Source: Prosthecobacter fusiformis (GTDB taxonomy: Bacteria > Verrucomicrobiota > Verrucomicrobiia > Verrucomicrobiales > Verrucomicrobiaceae). Taken from it: a DNA stretch of 64,000 nt. This document shows, one piece after another, positions 31,701 through 37,318 of the stretch. Position 1 is the stretch's first letter, and each line of letters begins with the position of its first letter. The position numbers were made by a program, and so were the translations under genes. The notes beneath the pieces are model-generated. The model ran no database searches. It saw only the letters and a list, made by a program, of their open reading frames with translations, and was not told the DNA's origin. The stretch covers positions 1 through 64,000 of the forward strand of contig NZ_SOCA01000013.1 of NCBI RefSeq assembly GCF_004364345.1. Direction: 5' to 3'.

Positions 31701-34137
31701 TAGGATTGCTTGTTCCGCCCACGATCTTCAGGGTGTTGATGGAGGCCGTTCCAGAGGTTGATCCATTGACGGTCTGCACGTAGTTCACTCCCGAATTTGT
31801 TGTCCCTGAGAAAGCAGTGGTGGGGAGAGCCGTATAAGCTGTGTAGGCGCTGACCTTGCCAGCCGTCTGGGTTGCCCAATCAACGCCGTTGAATGTGTGA
31901 AATGCTACCGTGGAAGAGGCTGGCGCAATGATGCCATTGGTAACCGTTGGAGCCGAAGTAAAAACGATGGACTCGTTAGCCCCCACATAGTTTACTGTGG
32001 CACCAGCCGTGCGGGTGCCTAGTGATGCGAATGTCAGCGTGGCCTTATCACCGACGCCTGCGCTAGGCGTTGTTTTGACAGTGCCAGCACCTGCGGTCAG
32101 GGTCAAAGCCCCCACCGACTCAGCACTGTTGCTGTTCGCACCCACGTATTCAAAAGTGCCACCCGCTTCCTGAGTCACAGACTGAGCATTAAAGATGACG
32201 CTTGCTCCATCATTAATAACATTCCGTGAAACGCTCGAATCTTTAATTTTCAAAAGACCATTGGTCAGCGTCACATTGGTAGTGAATTCATTTGCGCCTG
32301 AGAGAACCCAAGTACCTGGGCCATTTTTGTTCACCCCTCCGGTTCCGGCTTGTGGAATCGCCGAGGTGATGATGTTATCGGCCATGTTCGTTCCACCGAG
32401 CGTGATTCCGCCCGAGCTCGTAACAGCAGCCCTTGTAATAGTACCATTAAGCACCACTGGATCCGCCCCGCCTTGATTCGCATATATTGCACTGGAAGCC
32501 GAGGTAGTATTAAAAATCAGAGCCTTGCTTGTAATCAGGCCAGCTGCCGTTGTGTTTTCCGTTGCGCCGATAATAAGATTTCCCGCTGTGGAACTGGCGT
32601 TACCAAGCGAAATACTGCTGGTGTTATTATTTAAAGAGTTAAAATCAGTAATGGCCAGTATGCCCGCAGTGACACTTACATTTCCGCTAAACGTAGATTG
32701 CGTGCCTGTAAGCGTCAGAATCCCTGCACCGCTTTTGGTAAAGTTATGGTCAGCACCCGTTGCCATGATGCTTCCATCAATAAGTGTATTGCCAGTGCTG
32801 GTGATGGTCATCGTGCGCGCTGTGGTACTAGTGGTGTTCCAAAACGGACCCGTGAAGGTCAACAGCCCCCCCATATTGGTGGTAATTGCTGCATCCCCCG
32901 CAGTGGTTCCAACGGTCGCACCACCAGTAAAAGTAGCTCCATAGCCATTACGTGAATTAAAAGTCGTCGTTTCCCCGGCATCGAAGGTCAGAGTACCAAA
33001 TGACGCCGTTCCATTAATGGCACTTTCAATGTCAGTGCTTCCAATCGCATGATCCACAAATACAGTGGAACTGGCGGCTGCACGCTGATAGATATTATGG
33101 GAACTGACAAAATTGTCTGATCGCACTTCCAGAACCACACTGTCCGTGCTGAGGTCAACAACAGATGAGGAACCTGTGCCAACATTGCTTCCCAAATCAG
33201 CGCCTGAACTGACACGTACAGAGCCGCCCACAATCTTTATCACTCCAGTGTAGCCAGTGGCATCGACAGGATTCAGAGTCAGTGTGCCCACACCCGCTTT
33301 ACTAATGCCCCCGGTTCCCGTAAGCGTCCCATTAATGGCGTAGTTGCCAATACCGACACTGTTTGTTAACCCGAGGGTAAGCAGAGTCGTGCCAGTCACA
33401 TTGACGTCAGTCATGCTCAATGTACCGCCTGAGGAACTGACAAAAGTATTGATCAAACCTGTCCCATTGGACAGAAGTCCGCTGATTGTATTATTACCCA
33501 CACTGATAAGAGCAGCCCCGGAGGCAGGAACAGAACCCGCGCCTTGCAGAGCCAGATTACGGGTCAAATTCACACCAGAATTATGAGTACCCGCCAACAC
33601 GAGTGCCCCGCTGGCTAAGCCACGTGTCAAAGATCCATTCACCGTAACTGTTGAAGTATCGTTGCCCAGCGCATCATTGTGATCAATGACCAGCAGACCG
33701 TTATTGATTGTCGTACTGCCTGTATAAGTATTCACGCCACCCAGATACAAGGCACCGCCGCCAGTTTTCACGAGTCCGTCCGTGCCATTTAGCACGCTGT
33801 CAATCGTCGCCACCTTGCCCATGTCCACACGGATGCCGCCTGTCCCCACAGCCAGCGCTCCTCCGGTCAGTGTATAGGCATCCTTGAAGCTGAGACTGTT
33901 GGCTAGGCTGCCTACATTCAGAGTGATTTCCTGCGGTGTGCCGACGTTGAAGGTCACATTATCAGTGGCAGTGGGCGCTGCTGCCGGGGTCCAGTTACCC
34001 GCTTCATCCCACTGGAGATTCGTGGCTCCTGTCCAGGTCACGTCGAGAGCCATAAGCGGCTGGCCGATCTGCCAGAGGCACATCAGTACCGTCAGGAAGA
34101 TGTTTATAATGAGGCGATGGCGGCGCAGGGTGGTCAT
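16726..34137 (-). CDS. Giant autotransporter-type beta-strand-repeat protein with PEP-CTERM tail (5803 aa)
   Basis: Paralogue of the neighbouring 5162-residue protein and probably similarly secreted and sorted. Residues 1-31 form a signal peptide (MTTLRRHRLI then a hydrophobic core, cleavage near PLMA/LDVTW). The head domain is VTWTG...WDEAGNW...TDNVTF. Thousands of residues of PATR-like repeats (GTLxLxGxNTYTGxTT) follow. The end is VTPEPSR, hydrophobic MMLLFFGLMGLFF and RRRRR, an exosortase-type tail, and there is no outer-membrane barrel. One full super-repeat lies at about 29010-24500 and a shortened one at about 21300-18160. Between them (about 22500-22130) a tail-like segment is followed by a second head-like segment. 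A block containing GQSISGINIPAGAYI, unlike its surroundings, lies near 30010-30200. The start ATG has no Shine-Dalgarno sequence. Role is unknown; an adhesin or sheath protein is plausible. Confidence 0.9.
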   Translation of the reverse strand: MTTLRRHRLIINIFLTVLMCLWQIGQPLMALDVTWTGATNLQWDEAGNWTPAAAPTATDNVTFNVGTPQEITLNVGSLANSLSFKDAYTLTGGALAVGTGGIRVDMGKVATIDSVLNGTDGLVKTGGGALYLGGVNTYTGSTTINNGLLVIDHNDALGNDTSTVTVNGSLTRGLASGALVLAGTHNSGVNLTRNLALQGAGSVPASGAALISVGNNTISGLLSNGTGLINTFVSSSGGTLSMTDVNVTGTTLLTLGLTNSVGIGNYAINGTLTGTGGISKAGVGTLTLNPVDATGYTGVIKIVGGSVRVSSGADLGSNVGTGSSSVVDLSTDSVVLEVRSDNFVSSHNIYQRAAASSTVFVDHAIGSTDIESAINGTASFGTLTFDAGETTTFNSRNGYGATFTGGATVGTTAGDAAITTNMGGLLTFTGPFWNTTSTTARTMTITSTGNTLIDGSIMATGADHNFTKSGAGILTLTGTQSTFSGNVSVTAGILAITDFNSLNNNTSSISLGNASSTAGNLIIGATENTTAAGLITSKALIFNTTSASSAIYANQGGADPVVLNGTITRAAVTSSGGITLGGTNMADNIITSAIPQAGTGGVNKNGPGTWVLSGANEFTTNVTLTNGLLKIKDSSVSRNVINDGASVIFNAQSVTQEAGGTFEYVGANSNSAESVGALTLTAGAGTVKTTPSAGVGDKATLTFASLGTRTAGATVNYVGANESIVFTSAPTVTNGIIAPASSTVAFHTFNGVDWATQTAGKVSAYTAYTALPTTAFSGTTNSGVNYVQTVNGSTSGTASINTLKIVGGTSNPTLTLGGTLTLTAKGLLFDYTLGGATITGSQIGAASVETVIITNGVRQFDNSTNPPTPLPIPALTINSLIGSGTGSLTKSGTGTLVIGGANTYTGNTIINEGMVQLSGATATLGVISTAANLTTLRQGTILDINAAGASQTVTIGALTGAGTITNSGGVSGTSAATLSIGSTSSTAAGTFTGILKDGTGVLNVIKRGTGAQSLLGLSTYTGTTTIGSTGLVTVNSMTDLGQTSGIGAGSGSAANDAQNAANLIFNGSTGGLVYAGAILNGALTAGTVSTSTNRLFTLAGTGATLSSTVTNNNAIIWRNTGNIVHGITGPQTLTFGGTSTGDNTFYPRLTDSGTGANITSVIKTGTGVWNLAGSTNAYTGTTTISQGILVATSGQGLPTASNLVFDGGALYSQGTLSRNIGTGAGQMRFTPSSSTTAQFSGGFIGGDSKLTVSWTGTPVWGSTTGFLDNRNGLILNGSQARAQGATTAMALSEVDIAGNFSLGSATGGAAQASLAMTTTNSSANVTVDTTGLVVGQSISGINIPAGAYIVSINSATQVTISANTASSGGATGTGAVGALAMRTIRVDDNTNTAADYATISGIISGNAGTGLRKVGSGTLQLMGKNTYSGETNLYQGTLTVNSLGRSTDAVSGSSLGTNVNANLASNALTMGNGGTGAGILQYVGAGETSDRMIRLNTSTGNTQIHADGSGALVLTNIVNDMVAGAKILYLRGSNTMGNMITSPLTNYNSGADALALTIDGNATWILAGNSTYTGQTTITSGAVGIGHVNAFGASTINLRNGSMFAYGEDRTLANTWFINSTTTSGTTTFFGDYSIIANGAWTYNNQSATQTFANSISTGKSLTLNGAMPFNSLTSAVSLAFNGSGTTNLNSAISTDKAFGVNLSYTGNGTLNIGGINSTGGSTTVNNANGILRVKGAGKLGTGNLTITAGNVYFESNASVNHSVGTVSMGASALLDIASTLTLTPTAITATGTTLTAATISGAGTLALGSGNVTVTVADNTGLASDMVWTINTLTGSGSLVKAGAGTLDISGITNNNFSGTYQITAGDIIGLNATSNLVLNGGVFSGNGTFTRSIGTGSGQVQWLSGGGGFAAVGGNLSVTLSSAADPLVWGTGGTANFVPDGAPLIFGSALTSTGVVTFNNNINLNAGTRVVSVVDNPSVTTDKAVIAGNLTNGTLNKTGNGILELSGTNTLTGITLSTGTLQFKTVSNTSAGSNLGNSSTAITVSGGVLSFIADGAGNSQTLNRVVNVTATAGLGASGTNDATMTYAGGINANAVSVTLSGTGQGFVTGGFTHTSAAPDLVVASGNWTFSGTSMVVGDELKVNGVGTVANLNATGVLGYFAGTSNNIFVGNGGTVNVGDNNAFGTSYGIEGVYVGYETAGADATLNMNGFSVTVPRIDIGQPGANLVGHITGTGTINVTTTTAASSIQLYAGSVSAKLAGAGTIVKTGMGTVTLSGDNSGLNGTVTTQVNAGTLILDYTNSNTLKISAGSALSMSGGNLTFTGSAAGATTHTFPSLALAGGANMISVTNGFTRSATVNVGTISRSARTGTIRFEAPDSGFIKSGSANGSTGLIGTGTAFATVTKGGVTSFAQIDGDSNIVAVAMLSGGNDVSNWTTGAHITDETTGFTGTVTGNSVINSLRFNAAGGSGLLVADTGILNIASGGILQTSNVAGPTSITSGRLISGTSELVFITDSLTHSLQVGSSISGTQSITKSGAGTLHLNGANFFSAATNLQNGTLRVSGGNAIGDLSLVTLADDHTTLLELQGNETIGGLAGGSATAGYNALATVSIGTHALTLNQTTSTPTYLGLLTGSGTLIKTGTGIQELEGASTGFTGRVIVNGGTLHLDSTVGALINATSFTVNGPGSSLYSDQDQDSDVNRIGNSAPITLNNTAGGNGLYVRNSNDLGATRNETVGVVTLGGGHNVITAEPQNSTAGTTARLTSTSLTRNNKSTLLVRGTELGATSGIRGQVLFSTAPAGSVGGTGATATTLSIVPYIIGDGTAGSVGLGNSFVTNTAVGLRVLANSEYVTDAAGYAALGGLTTSNVRFVTDPGVSTTLAGKVINSLVMDSTAGSLTLTGVTGNNLTLSSGALLSAGANATRINGFANLLTSTSEYIIYSTNAANVLTLESRLSSTGAALVKSGAGTLALTHLTNTYGGGTWFNQGTIEVSALGSLGTGSLNFYGGALRWATGTSFDASTRTTIFGVGGATFDTNGNDVILTQAIGGGGEGGFTKAGLGKLTLNVAANYLGDTTISAGTLAYGVSAALPTATNLTLGAATLDIGSYTTTLKGLTLNGANPVITGTGSLTFEGDVVNAGGSRTLTVNNTGGVTFDGDYLLLSDAATTATLTLNGSGNVTVNGVVTDGGAAASGLTYSGTGTLTLNSTNTYSSFTTIENGTVAFGADQNLLGGLRMGSANTVTTPGVLDLTAANATFGGAFTMLTNSTTASEVKIGATKTLTINNNVALGSSAAGSDTAVNFTGGGKMVVTNTAAASSFIVGSSATNATLVDMSGLSSLNISLNTTNGVLRVNPTTNSAVSGKTGTLILPTAGDGTTTVTVATLAVGDSATNNSSTNIPNEQVNKVVLGSGVNTFNVNTINIGTGGRDSGSIAFNSVSTDGSIIIRNAAGTGAAVFNMGTGSASTAVGSYNTFDVSGHNADLKFGAVTIGTQNARTGTQINLFSFDEGTLDMSSLTLSSKGATGTVTSNFNIGGGTVLSGLISMAATTTATSVAIANLNITGGNVTLSGNIVRVGGSGTSTANFLLTGNNTVLDMGNNTLGGSGTAKLTSIVIEGGTLKNVAEFNGGDNLVKTTTGTLTFDGTNTYTGNTELQEGTVIAAGGANNRLAATGLTMGSGTASATLQLGTSAGASSQTLTSLSSSGTGTGNAIYGGNAANSTLTVNQSVNTTFNGSLGGSGTNQNNLNLVKSGSGELVINGARSYTGSTTVSGGKLFIDGVQPLSNTMTSLTLADNTEFSMRGTSSFANVIYDFSGTGNVITVGNGATLGFALDGGFNTQLNLATGQSMQVTGTLTTAIYVNNAPTAGLEYVLINGADDDSIFGSGSFSINPVVFNGGSFTYALTQKFTGLGEPGEQWVLTPTAQAAAADVWWKGDLTGIATGVWSASLTSGDGFPTNWATTQAGGTDALVPPDSGSIVHFSATGAANFATTLGANLTIRELIFHSGGTNISIGSSGGTNTLTLGNATQASGLTLLTGAPDVSISANVSLAKSQTWNLTDMDSILTISGNLGGTGLLTINGNGTSSGTLILSGPNGRATLSGGIHLVAGKIILAGGDDDHMSSTTALALGDGTTAATLQLGDSSGASNNTIGNLSSSTTAGNAIIGGNAAVSTLTVVQATTDTFQGVIGGAGTNQNNVAFTKQGDGTLILNGVNTYTGLTTVNAGTLQMGAAGSISTEVLVNASAGKTAILDINGRALTLNGITFSGADATSTSQVIDSANTGTITLGGNVLYDGINNPLGATLSAAVNLGAAARTFTANASTSATTGLTVSGAISTTVGAVGANGVGITLDGTGSGLISGGITLVAGTTDGGTADLTKNGSGSWTINSVVTVVDDHLINAGTLTIETGGRLTWAAAGSTSQDLLVDTTAAPTLDLKTADAIVGSTGTNRIFIRDGSTILINAENAIGASIEQLILGDNSNGIGNLVMNFNNSMTNGTLTVGFDNTTEAGFITGSGTLSGLATLNLNTGTISAALSSAAGNVIKDHTTTMNVSGNNTLGTGSTTVREGILNLDFTTNNLADSKIGNGVLTMGILSSGETSAILRLTGNATGPSTQTVTDLVSAGGPSEIQLISNGGQDTVLHITGALSRTNGTVNFNLPSAQTQIKYTGSATNVNGMLAAWMNVNTNDFAKLSGTQIVAATYTTENSANAWGVNGNITSSAAMTGTTDTIRHTINSLRFNAAAVSTVTVADTLTIASGGVLLTSTVAGNATTITGGNLQAGADGFFFHQNSTGLLTVASNLIGGSNLTKNGTGTMLLSGTNVTGTINIDEGILRVSGGNAISDTSAVNIRNISGARLELTNSETIGSLSGGTSSTVVIAAAATLTLNQTAAGTFAGVMSGTGSNLVKNGTATLTINGDNSLSGTLTINGGRITMSGSAGSINDVTAYILNGGELHSAQDQASNVDRIRNTSTITMNNTGGTSGLIVDNSHTTSSSYGPRSESVGAITLGYGANVITATPTTDNSAISAELVAASISQGSNRSTLLVRGLNLGNTTTIRKGLIRSDAAIATVGGTGTAGQVNIAIVPWIIGTMANSTTWGNSFVTYDAATKNLRPLLSTEYNTATEFDALTAATPSTNNVRLTATVALTGTASAINSLVIDAGSSNSAAAITGPTNSIEITSGAILSTTTGTTPAGHTLSAFATGGITTGGGRDYNIYVTGAAAHNLTINSPLLSVVPLVKSGAGILTLGSASNAFTDVYLNQGLVSVDNLNKLGTGTLYFHGGGIRVTGGFTGDLSSKTWNIGTGGGVVDVSQVTTGTTLANGVDDFTAGSNDVLIFETRSSSSTGLLTIQGSSTFTGTYLFNHGGVNGGGTNSVVLNGDTNAVINGNLEIGDVTNNPNDFDVVMALGKSEQIVNTATLTMRGASGENSYFKLMGFTETLAGIIGTTNEGVIENLESAETGVLTNGKLIVNSSQDYSYRGYMRNKGSGGSNTTRLEFEKQGTGTQTLVGSRITYTGQTTVTGGTLRLTDTTAFASSIENNSKLEIDTTAATTWTSSNVISGTGSVRKTGAGTFIQMVANTYAGETRIMAGTMLVNNITGSGTGTGDVFVTSLSTLGGTGRISGAVTVADSGILSPGTMTAGVSEIGRLTVGTLTANTDSTLFFQIGGNTVLDLSSTKAYQSNPGGFAVPTTWTETAWAAGTHDQLVIENTSVETVRGTVTVSFTGGYSPQDGEVFHLVDWASLNESNPSDNLVGTEFFNLPALAAGLSWNTNYFATHGILFVTPEPSRMMLLFFGLMGLFFRRRRR
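18160..21300 (-). repeat. Diverged, shortened super-repeat in the second giant gene
   Basis: The order of landmarks found in the other super-repeats recurs in a weaker form: GSGLISGGI, an IFIRDG segment, LDFTTN near 20430, INSLRFNAA, ISGARLELTNSETIGSLSGG, DRIRNTSTITMNNT, the STLLVRGL...STEYN module near 18785-19045, and a tail ending near LGTGTLYFHGG. The beginning and end are less like the full units. Boundaries are approximate. Confidence 0.6.
22130..22500 (-). other. Internal tail-like segment followed by a second head-like segment
   Basis: Inside the 5803-residue protein the repeat pattern stops. A segment YVLINGADDD...FTYALTQKF...GEQWVLTPTAQAA resembles the non-repetitive end of PATR proteins just before a sorting tail. 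It is followed by DVWWKGDLTG, GVWS, NW and IVHFSATGAANF, which resemble the W-G...NW...V-F head found at the N-termini of both giant proteins. PATR repeats then resume. No PEP tail or signal peptide is left at the junction. Confidence 0.55.
24500..29010 (-). repeat. Full super-repeat in the second giant gene (about 4.5 kb)
   Basis: This matches the two units of the first giant gene in order and spacing. Landmarks are GAGKLGTGNLTITAG near 28950, DMVWTINTLTGSGSLVKAG, the SIGTGSGQVQW...GGGFAA segment, SNLGNS, YVGYETAG, LDYTNSN near 27240, NWTTGAHIT near 26840, the STLLVRG...NSEYV module near 25590-25840, WFNQGTIEVSALG and DIGSYTTTLKGL near 24800. It shows that the super-repeat predates the split of the two giant genes. 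Confidence 0.75.
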
Positions 34138-34789
34138 AAAATGGGGTGTAAACAGGGGGCAGGAAACTCACTTAAACTCGGCGATAGCGATTCAGGACAG
34201 CCCATGGGAGGCCATGGAGTGTCCGGGATAATCTAGTGCTGAGGGGTTGGGGCGGGGACTCAAGTGAGTGCTTATTAACGACATCATTTCATAGAAAATG
34301 CGCGGATTAGTAAAGATTTTTTTGTTTTCACACAAAAAAACTAAACCGCATTTTGTCCGATGGGCTTACACGCATGGTGAAATCTGCCGTACCGCGATGT
34401 TTCATTCCTTCACATCGCATTTCGCAATGCGGAAACCGGGCTAATTCCTTGTTAATGAGGCTATTTAACGCTCCTAACGCCGATAAAAGGGTGTGACGAA
34501 GATGCCATTCACAACCTCTCTGCCGATGCTTGCAGGGTTTGATTGCCGGGTTTTCCGGAATCTAAAACAGCTCTTTAGTGCCGTTCGAGGGCCACTAGGA
34601 TGACACACAAACAAAGAAACTTCTTATGGCATGCGCAGCTCTCCCTTATTTCGTAAAATTCAGGGCGCGGGACGCGTTTACTTGGGTCCAGGGGCCTGTA
34701 TGCGGTCTCTGGGGACAGCAGGGGTGGTCCCGGTTATTCGGGTCAGGAATAGGCAATTCCTGGGGTGAATGGTTGGAGGCCCTGGGGGA
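34138..34789. other. Intergenic region upstream of the second giant gene
   Basis: About 650 bases without a convincing gene. It contains an AT-only hairpin (9-bp stem 34317-34325 with 34332-34340) about 180 bases before the giant gene's ATG, and a GC-mixed hairpin (34744-34762) just past the aminotransferase stop. Short frames on the plus strand mostly run into the antisense of the aminotransferase. Promoter elements for the giant gene must lie here but I could not assign them. Confidence 0.55.
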
Positions 34790-35620
34790 TCAACCATACA
34801 TCTCTGCAAAGGCCTGCTGCACACGCTGTGTCACCGGGCCAGGAGCCTGGAGGGTGCGACCGCTGAGGGTGGCGATGGGGTGCACATCCCGTGTGGAGGA
34901 GGTGAGGAAAGCTTCTTCGCATTCCTCCAGGACTGCGCTGGGCATGTCCACCACTTGATAGACGATGCCAGCCTTTTCGCAGGCTCTTAAAACAAGCTGA
35001 CGGGTGATGCCGGCCAGGCAGCCGGAGGCTAGGGGCGGTGTCTTGAGCTGACCCTGCACCACGACAAAGACGTTGGAGCCGGTGCCTTCGCAGAGCTGGT
35101 CCTGCTCATTGGCCAGCAGGGCCTCTCCACAGCCGCGCTCCTTCGCATACAAAAGGGCACGCACATTTTCCCCATAGGAGACGCTTTTCACCCCGGCCAG
35201 GGCGCTGCGCGTGTTGCGTGTCCAGGGGGCCAGATAGACGTTCTCTGTCGGCGGCCAGGGTTTCAATGGCGTGGCCACCACCAGTACGGTCCCCTGCCCT
35301 GCCCCACGATCGGACCCCAGCGGCCCGTCTCCACTGGTGAGGGTGATCCTCACGCGTGCATCCTGGAGGCCATTGGCCTGCGTGACGGCGCGGATGCTTT
35401 CATAAAAAACAGCCTCGGTAATGCAGACCAGCCCGGTGGCCTGGCAGGAGCGCGCCAGCCGCTCGTAATGCTCCGCCCCGGCAAAGGGCTGTCCGGCCCG
35501 CACGACGAGGGTTTCAAAGACGCCATCCCCCACCAGCAGGCCGTGATCCAGGGGTGAAAGACGCGCCTCATGCGCAGCTTGCAGGCTGCCATTCAGCCAG
35601 AGGATGGAGGGGGGATTCAT
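34790..35620 (-). CDS. Class IV PLP-dependent aminotransferase (PabC/branched-chain type)
   Basis: A 276-residue fold-type IV PLP enzyme, the family of 4-amino-4-deoxychorismate lyase, branched-chain and D-amino-acid aminotransferases. The N-terminal LSPLDHGLLVGDGVFETL is the family's signature. Lys145 in GVKSVSY is the expected Schiff-base lysine, and Glu178 in CEGTGSNVF lies 33 residues on, as usual for the pyridine-nitrogen ligand. The short length and single-domain form fit aminodeoxychorismate lyase or a D-amino-acid transaminase better than IlvE, but no residue seen here decides the substrate. It diverges from the acetyltransferase gene across 157 bases. The start ATG follows directly from the family's usual N-terminus (PSILWLNG). 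Confidence 0.85.
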   Translation of the reverse strand: MNPPSILWLNGSLQAAHEARLSPLDHGLLVGDGVFETLVVRAGQPFAGAEHYERLARSCQATGLVCITEAVFYESIRAVTQANGLQDARVRITLTSGDGPLGSDRGAGQGTVLVVATPLKPWPPTENVYLAPWTRNTRSALAGVKSVSYGENVRALLYAKERGCGEALLANEQDQLCEGTGSNVFVVVQGQLKTPPLASGCLAGITRQLVLRACEKAGIVYQVVDMPSAVLEECEEAFLTSSTRDVHPIATLSGRTLQAPGPVTQRVQQAFAEMYG

Positions 35621-35777
35621 CGGTCGGGATGATCATTCGAATCCCATCCTCATTCAAGCCTTGAAAAAGCCCCGAATTCCCCACAGGGAGGCAGATGCGC
35701 GCATCCGGGCATTTCCTGCACTCAAATTGTCTCACTCACGCGTAAAACCTTACACCCATCACACGTTTACCCCTGTC

Positions 35778-36365
35778 ATGCTGCGCCTCGTCAATGTCCA
35801 TGGAAAGGAAATCGAACCCTACCTGGATGCTCTGGGTGCGCTGCGCATCACCGTTTTCCGGGACTATCCCTACCTGTATGATGGCAGCCTGGAGTATGAG
35901 CGGGATTATTTAAAGGTCTATGTGGACTGCCCACAGAGCCTGGTCGTGCTGGCCATCCATGGGGATGCCGTCGTGGGAGCCACCACCTGCATCCCGCTGA
36001 AGGATGAGGCCGCAGCCTTTCAGGAGCCCTTCATCAAAACGGGGGAGGACATCTCCCGCGTCTGCTACCTGGGGGAATCCATCCTGCTTTCCCAATATCG
36101 CGGGCGTGGCCTGGGCAAGCAGTTCTTTAAACATCGCGAAAGCCATGCCCGCACCCTGGGGCTGACACTGGCCGCTTTTTGCGCCGTGGACCGTCCGGAG
36201 GACCATCCGCTCAGGCCAGCCCTCTACCGTCCGCTGGATGAATTTTGGCTGGCGCAGGGGTATGCCCGGCAGCCGCAGATGCAGGCCGTGCTGGAGTGGA
36301 AGGAAGTGACGGAAGAGACACCTTCCGCAAAAACACTCAGTTTTTGGACCAAGGAACTGAGGTAA
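35778..36365 (+). CDS. GNAT-family N-acetyltransferase
   Basis: A 195-residue acetyl-CoA-dependent acyltransferase. The acetyl-CoA loop is seen as QYRGRGLG at residues 106-113, preceded by the beta-strand CYLGESILL. The frame is open for 58 codons upstream, but that part has no family character and overlaps the start of the divergent aminotransferase, so the ATG at 35778 (MLRLVNVHG) is chosen. A carbon-nitrogen hydrolase gene follows after 51 bases on the same strand. In many bacteria a GNAT domain and this branch of nitrilase-like domain occur in one polypeptide (YhcX-type), so the two probably act on the same unidentified substrate. The acceptor amine is unknown. Confidence 0.85.
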   Translation: MLRLVNVHGKEIEPYLDALGALRITVFRDYPYLYDGSLEYERDYLKVYVDCPQSLVVLAIHGDAVVGATTCIPLKDEAAAFQEPFIKTGEDISRVCYLGESILLSQYRGRGLGKQFFKHRESHARTLGLTLAAFCAVDRPEDHPLRPALYRPLDEFWLAQGYARQPQMQAVLEWKEVTEETPSAKTLSFWTKELR

Positions 36366-36416
36366 CCTTGACGGGTGTAAACCGTTCCTGTTGTTTTGGA
36401 TCTGCATCCATGACTC

Positions 36417-37292
36417 ATGATACTTGATCTCCTCACCTTTGATCCAGGCTATCCCTGTGAAAGCCCCCAGGCCTATGCCGATGAAGTCGTGCGCTTGGTG
36501 CGAAAATCCTGGGAGGACGGTGCAGATCTGGTCTTGCTACCGGAATTCACCTGGATGGGCCTGGAAGCCCGGGTCCAAAAAAGCCCGGACGATGCCAGTA
36601 TCTACCACACCGTTTCCTGCACCTTTTGGGGCACCCTCATGCCCGGCCTGCGCACACAGCTCAGCCAGCCGGGCAAGGCCGTCATTTTAGGCAGCGTGCC
36701 CTTTGCAGATCCGCATACCCATCGTGTGTTTAACCGTGCGCCCATCCTCAATGGCGGACAGCTGAGCCATCAGGATAAGCTGCACCTCACCCCCTGGGAA
36801 AAGGACTTCAGCCCCGGCGGCATCCTTTATTTGTGGGAGTTTCAGGGCTTCCGCATCGCCGTCGTCATCTGCCTGGACATCGAGATTCCGGAAATCTCCG
36901 CCCGCCTGCGCAGTGACGGCGTGGACCTCATCCTCTGCCCCAGCGCCACGGAGACCATCCTGGGCGTGGAGCGTGTGGACCGCTGCGCCTCCGCCCGCGC
37001 CGTGGAGCTGGGCTGCCATGTCGCCGTGGCTCACCTCACCGGAGAAGCGCAGTCAGAACTCATCGATAAAAACATCGGCCGCCTGGCCCATTACGCCCCC
37101 TCCCAGGCCTCCTTCCGCCATCACCCGCGCTGGACGGAGACGGAGGTCTGGACCGCAGGTCAGCACTCCCTACGGGTGACTTTAGAAAAGCAGGCCCTCA
37201 TCCTCATGCGGCGCATGCACATGGAGACAAATCCCTCCCACTTTGGCAAAGAAATGGCTGGTCATTTCACCATTCATCAGGTCGAGTCCTGA
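36417..37292 (+). CDS. Nitrilase-superfamily carbon-nitrogen hydrolase
   Basis: A 291-residue C-N hydrolase of the nitrilase/amidase/carbamylase fold. The catalytic triad is visible: Glu43 in VLLPEFTW, Lys121 in HQDKLHLTPWEKD and Cys152 in VVICLDIEIPE. Glu-Lys-Cys spacing and total length are normal for a single-domain member. It most resembles the branch found fused to GNAT domains, and the GNAT gene lies directly upstream. The ATG at 36417 starts the first beta strand at once (MILDLLTFDP); the ATG at 36410 is closed by a stop after five codons. Amide substrate not predictable from the sequence. mscL follows after 26 bases, so the three genes may be co-transcribed. Confidence 0.88.
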   Translation: MILDLLTFDPGYPCESPQAYADEVVRLVRKSWEDGADLVLLPEFTWMGLEARVQKSPDDASIYHTVSCTFWGTLMPGLRTQLSQPGKAVILGSVPFADPHTHRVFNRAPILNGGQLSHQDKLHLTPWEKDFSPGGILYLWEFQGFRIAVVICLDIEIPEISARLRSDGVDLILCPSATETILGVERVDRCASARAVELGCHVAVAHLTGEAQSELIDKNIGRLAHYAPSQASFRHHPRWTETEVWTAGQHSLRVTLEKQALILMRRMHMETNPSHFGKEMAGHFTIHQVES

Positions 37293-37318
37293 CCCACAAA
37301 CCCAATCCACCCTCCATC

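Noticed and set aside
34317-34340. AT-only hairpin as a terminator
   Set aside because: Its stem is nearly all A:T pairs and it lies upstream, not downstream, of a gene; it may simply be a poly-T/poly-A stretch near the promoter.
34626-34958. 110-codon plus-strand frame
   Set aside because: Half of it is antisense to the aminotransferase gene; the rest has no domain or start signal.
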